Under the pieces are notes generated by a model that saw only the letters and a program-made list of their open reading frames with translations, had not been told where the DNA came from and made no database searches. Positions 43,895-52,945 of a DNA stretch of 64,000 nt are shown here, piece by piece. The stretch's first letter is position 1. Each line of letters begins with the position of its first letter. Source of the stretch: Thalassotalea atypica (GTDB lineage Bacteria > Pseudomonadota > Gammaproteobacteria > Enterobacterales > Alteromonadaceae); assembly GCF_030295975.1 (NCBI RefSeq), contig NZ_AP027364.1:1860001-1924000 (forward strand). Reading direction: 5' to 3'. Made by a program: the position numbers and the translations under genes.

Positions 43895-43921
43895 AAAAAT
43901 CGCCGAAAGGCGATTTTTTTT
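43895..43921 (+). terminator. Rho-independent terminator after the 65-aa protein gene
   Basis: AAAATCGCC and GGCGATTTT pair around a GAAA tetraloop, followed by further T. It begins eight bases after the stop. Confidence 0.92.
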
Positions 43922-44011
43922 GGAACAACATTTACTAGATCAAATATATCTTTTAACTTCTTGGAAATTCGTTTATGTTTGGTCAATCTATCAAATGTTA
44001 AGGAAATGTTA

Positions 44012-46078
44012 ATGAAATTGTTTTTGCTAGCAGCGATCCCTGCTGCTGTGTTCGCTTCCTGCTATGTTGCGGCAGCAAATAACCAAGTATCACCAATTAA
44101 ACCAAAAATTGTTGGCGGTGAAGAGGCACAAGAAGGTAGCTGGCCATGGATGTCTGCGCTTGTTTTTACATTTGATGAAGTCAGCACTTCGCTGTCAGTC
44201 GATAATGAAAGCTATGCTACAGAGCCCTTTACTTTCAGTCCCGCAGGTAATGCGCAAGGTAGCCTAGTTGATTGTGGAATTGGTGATCAAAGCTGTGCTG
44301 ATGCAACAGGCAACGTTTGTCTTATTGAGCGCGGTGAAATAAACTTTTCCGAGAAAGCGCTAAATTGTGAAGCTGGTGGTGGTGTAGGTGTTGTTATTTA
44401 TAACAATGTTGCTGGTTCGATAAGCGGTACATTAGGTGACGACTTTAGTGGCGCAATTCCTGTTGTTTCAGTGAGTCAAGCTGATGGACAAGTGTTGAAA
44501 GAAAAACTTGGTTTGACAGCAAACTTGAGTGTGTCGGCATCACAATCATTAGCGCAAGACTCGAACTGTGGCGCTAGCTTTTTGGGTGGACGCTGGGTCT
44601 TGACCGCTTCACATTGTGTAGATGACGCTAATCCTGCTTTATTAAAGGTCAATGTTGGTGAGTTTGACTTGTCTGACGGGGCGAATAACGCCTCATCAAT
44701 TAAACGTATATATATGCATCCAAATTATGACGATGTGTCACTCGATTATGATATTGCGCTTATTGAGTTAGCCGAAGAGGTAGACTCTCCAGCCGTAACG
44801 CTAGCGAGCACTGAAACAACAGAACTCGTTGAAATGGAAAACAGCTTAGTGACGGTTATCGGTTGGGGTGGTCGTACAGGTTATGGACCTGGTGAAGGGC
44901 CGACGTCGAATTTTCCAGACATTTTACATCAGGTTGAACTGTCATTAATGACAAACAAAGCATGTAAAGATACTTTTGTTGATAGCTTTACTAACGGTCA
45001 AGGTGGAATTGATCCTGAAACCGTTGGTATTACTGAACGGATGATTTGTGCCACTGTAGCTGGTGGCGGCAAAAGCTCATGCCAAGGCGATAGTGGTGGC
45101 CCTTTGGTGGTGAATACTAACGAAGGCTGGCAGCAAGTTGGAGTCGTTAGTTGGGGCATAGGTTGTGCAGCGGATGGTTACCCTGGCGTTTTTGCCAGAG
45201 CATCAAGCTTTGATGATTGGTTAAAAGGTATCTATCAGGGCATAGCAATTGAACAAGTCGCTGATTTTGGCGTTGTGCCTGTTGGTCAAACCTTTACGAC
45301 ATCACTTGAAGTCACAAATAATGCAAGTATGACAGCGAATTTAACGTTCTCAGTTGTGGGCGATGATGCTTTTATAGTTGATGGTGAAAACTGTGCAACA
45401 TTAGCGGCCGCAGAGTCGTGTACTGTAGAAGTATCATTAACTGCTAATAGTGCACTAAGCGAAAATGTCAGCATTGATATTGCTGCTGATGTAGAAGATA
45501 TTGTAACCAGTTCAGCGATTGCTAAAGCGGTTGCTATTGAAACCTCTAGTGAAATTGAAACCGCGTTAAATACTGGCGATGAAAATGTAGTTTGGTATTC
45601 AGGAGGGGCTCTGTCGTGGGTAACCGATAGCGCCAATGGCGGTATTACTAGCGGAAGTATTACGCATAATCAAAGTAGCTTTGCGATGGCAGTAATTGAT
45701 GGTGAAGGTGAGTTAACCTTTGAATGGTCGGTATCAAGTGAAGAAAATGTTGACGATCCCACAGAGCCTTATGATGCATTATACCTATACGTAAATGATG
45801 AGCTTGTTGATTTTATCTCAGGTGATGTTGCATTTGAAGCGAAGACAATCAGCTTAGCTGAAGGCATCAATAAAGTGGTTTGGGAATATAACAAAGATCC
45901 CGCCGCGACTGAGTTAGATGATAAAGGTTACATTAAAAATGTAATGTTCACTGTGCCTTCGGTCGCTCCTACACCCACGCCCACACCGCCAGCAGCCAAT
46001 AATTCTGGCAGCTCTTCTGGTGGAGGTATGGCTTGGTTATCGTTATTAATGTTGGGTTTATTAAGACGAAGAATGTAA
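44012..46078 (+). CDS. Secreted trypsin-like serine protease with inserted PA domain and GlyGly-CTERM anchor
   Basis: A 688-aa protease. Signal peptide MKLFLLAAIPAAVFASCYVA; the mature N-terminus IVGG is at 33-36 after a lysine, as in activated zymogens. The triad is H201 (LTASHC), D247 (DYDIAL) and S361 (CQGDSGGPL). Between IVGG and H201 lies an insert of about 120 residues (about 56-178) that reads as a PA domain (CLIERGEINFSEKALNCEAGG, VVIYNNVAG, IPVVSVSQADG). After the protease come two beta domains (450-640), a Thr/Pro linker and a C-terminal GlyGly-CTERM (SSGGGMAWLSLLMLGLLRRR), the rhombosortase-processed tail of surface-released proteins. AGGA precedes ATG 44012 by seven bases. Confidence 0.9.
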   Translation: MKLFLLAAIPAAVFASCYVAAANNQVSPIKPKIVGGEEAQEGSWPWMSALVFTFDEVSTSLSVDNESYATEPFTFSPAGNAQGSLVDCGIGDQSCADATGNVCLIERGEINFSEKALNCEAGGGVGVVIYNNVAGSISGTLGDDFSGAIPVVSVSQADGQVLKEKLGLTANLSVSASQSLAQDSNCGASFLGGRWVLTASHCVDDANPALLKVNVGEFDLSDGANNASSIKRIYMHPNYDDVSLDYDIALIELAEEVDSPAVTLASTETTELVEMENSLVTVIGWGGRTGYGPGEGPTSNFPDILHQVELSLMTNKACKDTFVDSFTNGQGGIDPETVGITERMICATVAGGGKSSCQGDSGGPLVVNTNEGWQQVGVVSWGIGCAADGYPGVFARASSFDDWLKGIYQGIAIEQVADFGVVPVGQTFTTSLEVTNNASMTANLTFSVVGDDAFIVDGENCATLAAAESCTVEVSLTANSALSENVSIDIAADVEDIVTSSAIAKAVAIETSSEIETALNTGDENVVWYSGGALSWVTDSANGGITSGSITHNQSSFAMAVIDGEGELTFEWSVSSEENVDDPTEPYDALYLYVNDELVDFISGDVAFEAKTISLAEGINKVVWEYNKDPAATELDDKGYIKNVMFTVPSVAPTPTPTPPAANNSGSSSGGGMAWLSLLMLGLLRRRM

Positions 46079-46104
46079 TTTAAATTAGAAAGCGCTCAGG
46101 TTGA

Positions 46105-46134
46105 AAGGCTAACAAGAAGTTGTTAGCCTTTTTT
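46105..46134 (+). terminator. Rho-independent terminator after the protease gene
   Basis: AAGGCTAACAA and TTGTTAGCCTT pair around GAAG, followed by four more T. It begins 27 bases after the stop. Confidence 0.92.
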
Positions 46135-46309
46135 AGTGCCTTCAAAAGAACGTTTGTATAGTTAACGCGTTGTCAATGAAACTATATCTAACCAGTGCTT
46201 TAGATTGTGATTTACATTTACTCGCTCTAATAGATAAATAACCTTGAGTTGTATCTTTAAGATTGCTCTAACGGTATCTTAGATATCAATTAACAACTGA
46301 GGAAGTTTA

Positions 46310-47485
46310 ATGGCAGGTCCTTTATCAGGTATTAAAGTGTTGGATTTGAGTCGCATATTGGCTGGGCCTTGGTCGACACAAGTGTTAGCGGATTATGGCG
46401 CAGAAGTTTGGAAAATCGAACGGCCCAAATTAGGGGATGATACCCGGCATTGGGGACCTCCTTATGTCAAAGATAAAAAAGGCAATGATACGGAACAATC
46501 AGCGTATTTTATTGCCACCAATAGAGGCAAAAAATCGATCACATTAGACATCACAACGCGCGATGGTCAGCAATCGATTAAACAGCTAGTTCAAGACGCT
46601 GATATTTTAGTTGAGAATTACAAAGTCGGGGGGCTTGAGAAATATGGCCTAGATTATCTCAGTGTAAAAGCAACTAAGCCCGATATCATTTATTGCTCGA
46701 TTACGGGCTTTGGCCAAACGGGCCCTTATGCTAAACAAGCGGGCTATGACGCCATGATTCAAGCAATGGGTGGCTTGATGAGTATTACTGGTGAAAAAGA
46801 TGAACTACCAGGTGGTGGCCCTCAAAAAGTAGGCGTTGCTGTGGCAGATTTAATGACGGGGATGTATGCAGTTAGCGCGATATTAGCAGCGCTACATTAT
46901 AAAAACCAAACCGGTAGTGGTCAGCATATTGATTTAGCTTTGCTTGATACGCAGGTGGCCTGGCTGGCAAATCAAGCTAGCAACTATCTAGTTTCAGGTG
47001 ATATTCCCAATAGATTGGGCAGTGCGCACCCTAATATTGTTCCCTATCAATCGGTTAAAGTGAAAGATGGTTATATTCTTTTAGCGGTAGGCAATGATGG
47101 ACAGTTCAAAAAATGCTGCCAAGTATTAGGTTGTCCAGAAATTGGGTTAAATGAACGATATCTGACAAATAGCTTGCGCGTTAAAAACCGAAATGAGTTA
47201 TTGCCAATACTTGAATCATATTTTATACAACAAAATGTAGCTTATTGGTTAAAAGCGCTTGCAGCCGTTCATGTGCCTTGCGGCCCAATAAATAACATAG
47301 ATAATGTATTCGATAATGAACAAGTCAAACATCGCCAAATGTCGTTTGATCTTGATCACCCAGAAATTGGTGCAATACCGCAAGTGGCAAATCCGGTGAA
47401 ATTTTCCGAGACGCCTATTGAATATAAAAACGCACCACCTACGTTAGGGCAACATACAGCTGATATCCTGTCAAAGTTAAAATGA
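46310..47485 (+). CDS. Class III (CaiB/BaiF family) CoA-transferase
   Basis: A 391-aa enzyme that moves CoA between carboxylic acids. LSGIKVLDLSRILAGPW opens the family fold, VWKIERPKLGDDTRHWGPPY follows, VENYKVGGLEKYGLDY is a conserved block, and the catalytic aspartate lies in VGVAVADLMTGMYA. GPINNIDNVF and the NPVKFSETP end are also typical. It stands alone, so the substrate pair cannot be told. GAGGAAG precedes the ATG. Confidence 0.9.
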   Translation: MAGPLSGIKVLDLSRILAGPWSTQVLADYGAEVWKIERPKLGDDTRHWGPPYVKDKKGNDTEQSAYFIATNRGKKSITLDITTRDGQQSIKQLVQDADILVENYKVGGLEKYGLDYLSVKATKPDIIYCSITGFGQTGPYAKQAGYDAMIQAMGGLMSITGEKDELPGGGPQKVGVAVADLMTGMYAVSAILAALHYKNQTGSGQHIDLALLDTQVAWLANQASNYLVSGDIPNRLGSAHPNIVPYQSVKVKDGYILLAVGNDGQFKKCCQVLGCPEIGLNERYLTNSLRVKNRNELLPILESYFIQQNVAYWLKALAAVHVPCGPINNIDNVFDNEQVKHRQMSFDLDHPEIGAIPQVANPVKFSETPIEYKNAPPTLGQHTADILSKLK

Positions 47486-47711
47486 TCAAGGCATGCTGTT
47501 CGCTTCGTTGGAGGGGGTATTTGGGTGTTTTCTGAGAGAGTCGTTATTTTGGCGCGTTATTATTAGTAGGTTCATGGTCTTTTTATTCTTGTTAAATAAA
47601 TGTAGCCTATCGATAAGAAAGTGATAGAATTTCCCAACACAGAATTGTAAGTTGTTGCTGTTTTCATTGAGTTGGAATAATAAAATCTCAGCGTATGGAG
47701 TCGCCTAAATC

Positions 47712-48215
47712 ATGAAAAACTCACTGAATTATAAAGAAATAAAAAGCATTCTTTTTGTCTGTATGGGTAACATTTGCCGCTCTCCCACAGCCGAAGCTAT
47801 TTTTAGACACAAAGCCAAGCAAGCGAATTTAAACCTGTCATTAGATTCTGCAGGCACGCTTGGAGCGCATGCTCGTGAAAAACCAGATCATAGAGCGATA
47901 AAAGTGGGTAATGATAAGGGCTATTCTTTTGATGGGATCAAGGCGAGAAAGGTTATCGAAAAAGACTTTAGCCAATTTGATCTCATACTTGCAATGGATG
48001 AAGACAATGTTCGTAATTTAAAGAAAGTTGCTAGGCCTGAATACCACCATAAGATTATGTTATTTCTTGATTTTATTGAAGGCATAGAAGAAAGAGAAGT
48101 CCCTGACCCTTATTACGGCGGTGCTGGTGGATTTAGGTACGTGGTTGAATTAATTGAAGCAGCCAGTGATAGCCTAGTGGGTAAACTAGTAGAATCACGA
48201 ACGGTGAACTCTTAA
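47712..48215 (+). CDS. Low-molecular-weight protein-tyrosine-phosphatase family protein
   Basis: A 167-aa cytoplasmic phosphatase. The P-loop CMGNICRSPTAEA (C-x5-R-S) is near residue 17-24, the general-acid aspartate is in VPDPYYGG, and FDLILAMDEDN is the middle block. There is no polysaccharide-export neighbour, so it is probably the housekeeping type rather than a Wzb protein. Confidence 0.92.
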   Translation: MKNSLNYKEIKSILFVCMGNICRSPTAEAIFRHKAKQANLNLSLDSAGTLGAHAREKPDHRAIKVGNDKGYSFDGIKARKVIEKDFSQFDLILAMDEDNVRNLKKVARPEYHHKIMLFLDFIEGIEEREVPDPYYGGAGGFRYVVELIEAASDSLVGKLVESRTVNS

Positions 48216-48225
48216 AGCGTTTAAA

Positions 48226-48248
48226 AAAAAGCGGCAAAGCCGCTTTTT
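48226..48248. terminator. Terminator between the phosphatase and DAHP synthase genes
   Basis: AAAAAGCGGC and GCCGCTTTTT pair around AAA. A/T tracts on both sides suit both convergent genes. Confidence 0.9.
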
Positions 48249-48254
48249 ACGTCA

Positions 48255-49310
48255 CTAACTATTTCGTCTATTGCGCACTGATTGAGCTAATCTTTCAAGC
48301 ATTTCTTTGCTGGTTGTTAAATCAACACACGCATCGGTGATACTCTGGCCATAAATTAACGGTTTATTTGCTTCAACTTTTTGATTCCCAGCCACTAAAA
48401 AGCTTTCTATCATCACGCCAAAAATATTACAGCTACCTTCTGTTATTTGATTAGCAAGTTCAGAGGCAACATCCATCTGCTTATTATGATCCTTAAAGCT
48501 ATTACCGTGACTGCAATCGACCATGATGGGTTTATCTATGCCTGATTGAGTCAATGTTTTTACGGTGTTGCTAATGTCTTGTGATGAATAATTCGGTTGC
48601 TTTCCACCACGTAATATTACATGGGCAAAAGGATTACCATGAGTTTGGTAGATACACATTTGACCATTTTTGTCTGGTGAGTAAAGTACATGAGGTACGC
48701 TCGAAGCTTTTATTGCATCAACAGCAATTTTTACGTTGCCATCGGTACCGTTCTTAAAGCCTACGGGGCAAGACAACGCTGACGCTAATTCTCTGTGTAC
48801 TTGGCTTTCAGTGGTGCGTGCGCCAATGGCCCCCCAACTGATTAAATCTGAGATATATTGGCCCGTTACCATATCTAAAAATTCAGTACCTGCAGCTAAA
48901 CCAAGTTTATTTATGTCGACAAGTAAATTTCTAGCTAAGGTGAGTCCTTTGGCAACATGGAATGATTTGTCTAGATCGGGATCACTAATCAATCCTTTCC
49001 AACCAACTGTGGTGCGCGGCTTTTCAAAATAAACGCGCATTACAATTAGCAGGTCATCTTGGTATTTATCATGGAGTGTTTTAAGTTGCTTTGCATAGTC
49101 TACCGCGGCTACAGGATCATGAATTGAGCAAGGTCCAATAACAACTACTAGGCGATCGTCTTTGCCTTCTATAATGTTTTCTACAGCAGTTCTGCTATCT
49201 AAGATAAATTGTGCAGTTTTAGGGTCTAATGGGATCTGCTGTGCAAGTTCGGCAGGCGATGCTAAATTCTCAATTAGCGTCGTGCGAATTTCATCGGTTT
49301 TTATAGTCAT
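48255..49310 (-). CDS. 3-deoxy-7-phosphoheptulonate (DAHP) synthase, class I
   Basis: A 351-aa enzyme that joins phosphoenolpyruvate and erythrose 4-phosphate, first step of the shikimate pathway. VVIGPCSIHDP, RVYFEKPRTTVGWKGLISDP, SWGAIGARTTESQ and CPVGFKNGTDGN are all intact. SPDKNGQM and the position next to ppsR match E. coli AroH, while CSHGNS is closer to AroF, so the feedback type (Trp, Phe or Tyr) is left open. It lies 124 bases past ppsR on the same strand. Confidence 0.93.
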   Translation of the reverse strand: MTIKTDEIRTTLIENLASPAELAQQIPLDPKTAQFILDSRTAVENIIEGKDDRLVVVIGPCSIHDPVAAVDYAKQLKTLHDKYQDDLLIVMRVYFEKPRTTVGWKGLISDPDLDKSFHVAKGLTLARNLLVDINKLGLAAGTEFLDMVTGQYISDLISWGAIGARTTESQVHRELASALSCPVGFKNGTDGNVKIAVDAIKASSVPHVLYSPDKNGQMCIYQTHGNPFAHVILRGGKQPNYSSQDISNTVKTLTQSGIDKPIMVDCSHGNSFKDHNKQMDVASELANQITEGSCNIFGVMIESFLVAGNQKVEANKPLIYGQSITDACVDLTTSKEMLERLAQSVRNRRNS

Positions 49311-49434
49311 TTAACAGTCTTTAAAGCGTCTATGCTTTTTATATAATACTGCGCGCTAAGATAGCTAAATTAACCCCGTAAGTGAACCGATTTTACAGGG
49401 TTAATTAGTATAAATTGATATAAAACTAAAATTA

Positions 49435-50244
49435 CTAGTATTTATAGCGTTGTAGGCCTGTTTCCGAGAGGATTTTGGCGGTTATTTCTTCAACTGAGAA
49501 CTTAGTGGTGTTGATAAAAGGGATTTTTTCTTTCTTATACAGTTTTTCTACTTCTCTTAATTCCATTCGGCACTGCCTTGCGGACGCATATTTGCTGTTC
49601 GCCATGCGATTATCTCGAATATCCATTAAACGATCGGCATCGATAGTTAAACCAAAAATTTTCTTTTTATATGGCTTGAGAAAATCCGGCAGTTTCAAGT
49701 CATCCATATCATCATCAGTAAATGGGTAATTTGCAGCTTTAACACCGTACTGTAGCGCCAAATAGAGTGATGAGGGCGTTTTACCTGAACGGGACACTCC
49801 AACTAAAATGACATCAGCGCCTTCATAGTTTGTGATATTAGAGCCGTCATCATTGGCAAGCGCATAGTTGACTGCATCAATTCTGTGATCGTATGAATTT
49901 TCATGGATGCTATGTGTGCGGTGAGCTTTAGGTTTTGCATCAATTCCGAGCTGTTGTTCCAGCGGTGAGACAAAATGCTCAAGAAAGTTATAAATAATGC
50001 CATCACAACTATCAATAATTTCTCTGATCTCGGGGTTAACAAAAGTATGAAAAACTAGCGGCGGTTCACCGGTTTGTCGTGAGGTTCTGTTTATTCGTTC
50101 TTTGGCTTCCTGTGCTTTTTCTAGCGTTTCTACAAATGAAATGGTGTGGTGTTCAAATTCCATTGGAAACAAAGACAGTAAGGCGTGACCAAATACCTCA
50201 GAAGTAATGGCCGTACCATCGGAAATGTAAAAAGCTGCGCGCAT
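49435..50244 (-). CDS. ppsR: Pyruvate, water dikinase regulatory protein (bifunctional kinase/phosphorylase)
   Basis: A 269-aa protein of the DUF299 family that inactivates PEP synthase by ADP-dependent phosphorylation and reactivates it by phosphorolysis. [20 protein letters not shown] is the standard start and the P-loop is [18 protein letters not shown] 50244 (second of two adjacent ATGs) is chosen for GAG six bases upstream. It is divergent from its target ppsA. Confidence 0.93.
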   Translation of the reverse strand: MRAAFYISDGTAITSEVFGHALLSLFPMEFEHHTISFVETLEKAQEAKERINRTSRQTGEPPLVFHTFVNPEIREIIDSCDGIIYNFLEHFVSPLEQQLGIDAKPKAHRTHSIHENSYDHRIDAVNYALANDDGSNITNYEGADVILVGVSRSGKTPSSLYLALQYGVKAANYPFTDDDMDDLKLPDFLKPYKKKIFGLTIDADRLMDIRDNRMANSKYASARQCRMELREVEKLYKKEKIPFINTTKFSVEEITAKILSETGLQRYKY

Positions 50245-50410
50245 CATGATCTCACTTGTGAAAACTTTTAAATAGTATTTTGGAATATTTAGGGGGCAGT
50301 GTAGAATGAGCGCGCTTGTAAATAAAGGTTTATACGTAAGCATCTTAGTTTTGCATGAAATTAAGGGATTTACGTATACACTTTTATTTATTTATCTTGG
50401 AGATTATGTC

Positions 50411-52792
50411 GTGCAAGAAAACGTACTTTGGTATGAAGAATTAGGGATGAATGACGTTGAGCGAGTTGGCGGAAAGAACGCATCGCTTGGTGAAATGATA
50501 TCAAACCTTGCCAATGTTGGCGTACAAGTGCCTGGTGGTTTTGCTACTACAGCGTACGCGTTTAATGAATTTCTAGAGCAAAGTGGCCTCAACGACAAGA
50601 TCTATCAATTGCTTGATACTCTTGATGTAAGCGATATTCATGCCTTAGGTGAATGTGGGGCTAAAATCCGTCAATGGATTATTGATACGCCGTTCTTACC
50701 GCAAATGCAGGACGATATTGAACAAGCCTATGCTAAACTTGCTGGCGAATTCACCGAAGATGCTTCATTCGCTGTACGTTCATCAGCAACGGCAGAAGAC
50801 ATGCCTGATGCCTCCTTTGCGGGCCAGCAAGAAACTTTCCTCAATGTAAAAGGTTTAGACGCGGTCATGGTCGCGATTAAACACGTTTTTGCCTCTCTTT
50901 TTAACGATCGTGCAATCTCTTATCGTGTTCACCAAGGCTACGACCACCGTGGCGTGGCCTTATCTGCGGGTATTCAGCGTATGGTTCGCTCCGATATTTC
51001 GTCAAGTGGTGTAATGTTCTCTATTGATACAGAATCAGGCTTTGAAGATGTAGTCTTTGTCACTTCAAGTTTTGGTTTAGGTGAAATGGTTGTACAAGGC
51101 GCAGTTAACCCTGACGAATTTTATGTACACAAACCAACACTGGCCAAAGGCAACCCCGCTGTTGTTCGTCGTAATATCGGCTCAAAAGCGATTAAGATGA
51201 TCTATGCAGACACGCAAGAGCATGGCAAGCAGGTTGAAATTGTTGATATTGAACCAGCACAGTCAAACCAGTTCTCATTGACAGATGATGAAGTAATGGA
51301 ACTTGCCAAACAAGCAGTGATCATTGAAAAGCATTATCAACGTCCGATGGACATTGAGTGGGCAAAAGATGGTCTCGACGGTAAGCTTTATATAGTTCAA
51401 GCCCGCCCTGAAACAGTGCGCAGCCGAGAAAATGCCAATGTGATGGAACAATTCCAATTACAAGAATCAGCTAATGTTATTTGTGAAGGTCGCTCAATTG
51501 GTCACAAAATTGGCTCAGGTGAAGCAAAAGTACTGTCTTCATTAGACGAAATGGACAAAATCCAGCCGGGTGATGTATTAGTCACTGACATGACAGATCC
51601 TGATTGGGAGCCTATCATGAAGCGAGCTTCTGCGATTGTTACTAACCGTGGTGGACGTACTTGTCACGCAGCAATCATCGCACGTGAAATGGGGATCCCG
51701 GCGGTTGTTGGCTGTGGTGATGCAACTTCAAAAATTGCTAATGGTGATGAAGTGACCGTTTCTTGTGCTGAAGGTGATACCGGTTTCATCTACCAAGGTA
51801 AACTGGACTTCACCGTGACAACATCAGAAGTGGACTCTATGCCTGAGCTACCACTTAAAATAATGATGAATGTCGGCAACCCAGACCGAGCATTTGCTTT
51901 TGCTCGATTACCACATGCAGGTATTGGTTTAGCACGTTTAGAGTTCATTATTAATAAAATGATCGGTGTTCACCCGAAGGCATTATTAAACTTTGATGAA
52001 CAGTCACGTGATTTAAAAGAAGAAATTACTGATATTATTGCCGGTTATGAAAGTCCTGTAGAGTTTTACGTTGCGAAACTAACTGAAGGTATTTCAACAC
52101 TAGCGGCGGCATACTCACCAGAAAAAGTCATCGTACGTATGTCTGATTTTAAATCAAACGAATACGCTAACTTAGTGGGCGGTGAAGAGTTTGAGCCGGA
52201 TGAAGAAAACCCAATGATTGGTTACCGTGGTGCGTCACGTTACATCTCAAAAGATTTCAGAGAGTGTTTTGCACTAGAGTGTGAAGCGATTAAACGTGTA
52301 CGTAATGACATGGGCTTTAGTAACGTCGAGATCATGATCCCATTTGTTCGTACGTTAGACGAAGCGGCAGCGGTTATTGAGATACTTGAAAGCTACGGCT
52401 TAAAACGTGGTGAAAACGGCTTAAGAATTATCATGATGTGTGAATTGCCATCTAACGCATTGCTTGCTGATCAGTTCTTAGATTATTTCGATGGCTTCTC
52501 AATTGGCTCTAACGATTTAACTCAGCTAACACTTGGTTTGGATCGTGATTCAGGCTTGATTGCTCATTTATTTGACGAGCGTAATCCTGCTATTAAGATG
52601 CTATTAGAAATGGCAATCAAAGCTTGTAAGGCGCGTGGAAAATACGTCGGTATTTGTGGTCAAGGGCCGTCAGATCATCCAGATTTTGCTCATTGGTTAG
52701 TGGAGCAGGGCATCGATAGTGTGTCACTCAACCCAGATACAGTATTACCTACTTGGTTATATTTGGCTGAGCAAGAAGGTAAAGTAAGCTAG
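50411..52792 (+). CDS. ppsA: Phosphoenolpyruvate synthase (pyruvate, water dikinase)
   Basis: A 793-aa gluconeogenic enzyme. The start is a GTG with GGAGA seven bases upstream, giving VQENVLWYEELGMNDVERVG and the length of the E. coli enzyme; the longer frame upstream is promoter DNA. Domains: ATP-grasp (SFAVRSSATAEDMPDASFAG), the phosphohistidine domain with GGRTCHAAIIAREMGIPAVVG, and the PEP-binding TIM barrel (GYRGASRYIS, GSNDLTQLTLGLDRD, GICGQGPSDHP). Paired with PpsR and the PEP-using DAHP synthase. Confidence 0.95.
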   Translation: MQENVLWYEELGMNDVERVGGKNASLGEMISNLANVGVQVPGGFATTAYAFNEFLEQSGLNDKIYQLLDTLDVSDIHALGECGAKIRQWIIDTPFLPQMQDDIEQAYAKLAGEFTEDASFAVRSSATAEDMPDASFAGQQETFLNVKGLDAVMVAIKHVFASLFNDRAISYRVHQGYDHRGVALSAGIQRMVRSDISSSGVMFSIDTESGFEDVVFVTSSFGLGEMVVQGAVNPDEFYVHKPTLAKGNPAVVRRNIGSKAIKMIYADTQEHGKQVEIVDIEPAQSNQFSLTDDEVMELAKQAVIIEKHYQRPMDIEWAKDGLDGKLYIVQARPETVRSRENANVMEQFQLQESANVICEGRSIGHKIGSGEAKVLSSLDEMDKIQPGDVLVTDMTDPDWEPIMKRASAIVTNRGGRTCHAAIIAREMGIPAVVGCGDATSKIANGDEVTVSCAEGDTGFIYQGKLDFTVTTSEVDSMPELPLKIMMNVGNPDRAFAFARLPHAGIGLARLEFIINKMIGVHPKALLNFDEQSRDLKEEITDIIAGYESPVEFYVAKLTEGISTLAAAYSPEKVIVRMSDFKSNEYANLVGGEEFEPDEENPMIGYRGASRYISKDFRECFALECEAIKRVRNDMGFSNVEIMIPFVRTLDEAAAVIEILESYGLKRGENGLRIIMMCELPSNALLADQFLDYFDGFSIGSNDLTQLTLGLDRDSGLIAHLFDERNPAIKMLLEMAIKACKARGKYVGICGQGPSDHPDFAHWLVEQGIDSVSLNPDTVLPTWLYLAEQEGKVS

Positions 52793-52820
52793 CGAATAAA
52801 TACTAGCCAAAAATATTGAT

Positions 52821-52859
52821 AAAAGCTTAAGAGCAAATTAAATGTTCTTAAGCTTTTTT
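52821..52859 (+). terminator. Rho-independent terminator after ppsA
   Basis: AAAAGCTTAAGAGCA pairs with TGTTCTTAAGCTTTT (one G-U pair) around a 7-base loop, then a T-rich tail. It begins 29 bases after the stop. Confidence 0.85.
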
Positions 52860-52945
52860 ATTTTTCTCTCCCACAACCCCTAAACATCACTTTTTAGCGT
52901 GTTATACTTCATCACCTCAATAATGTTGTTACGCAAAATTACGCT

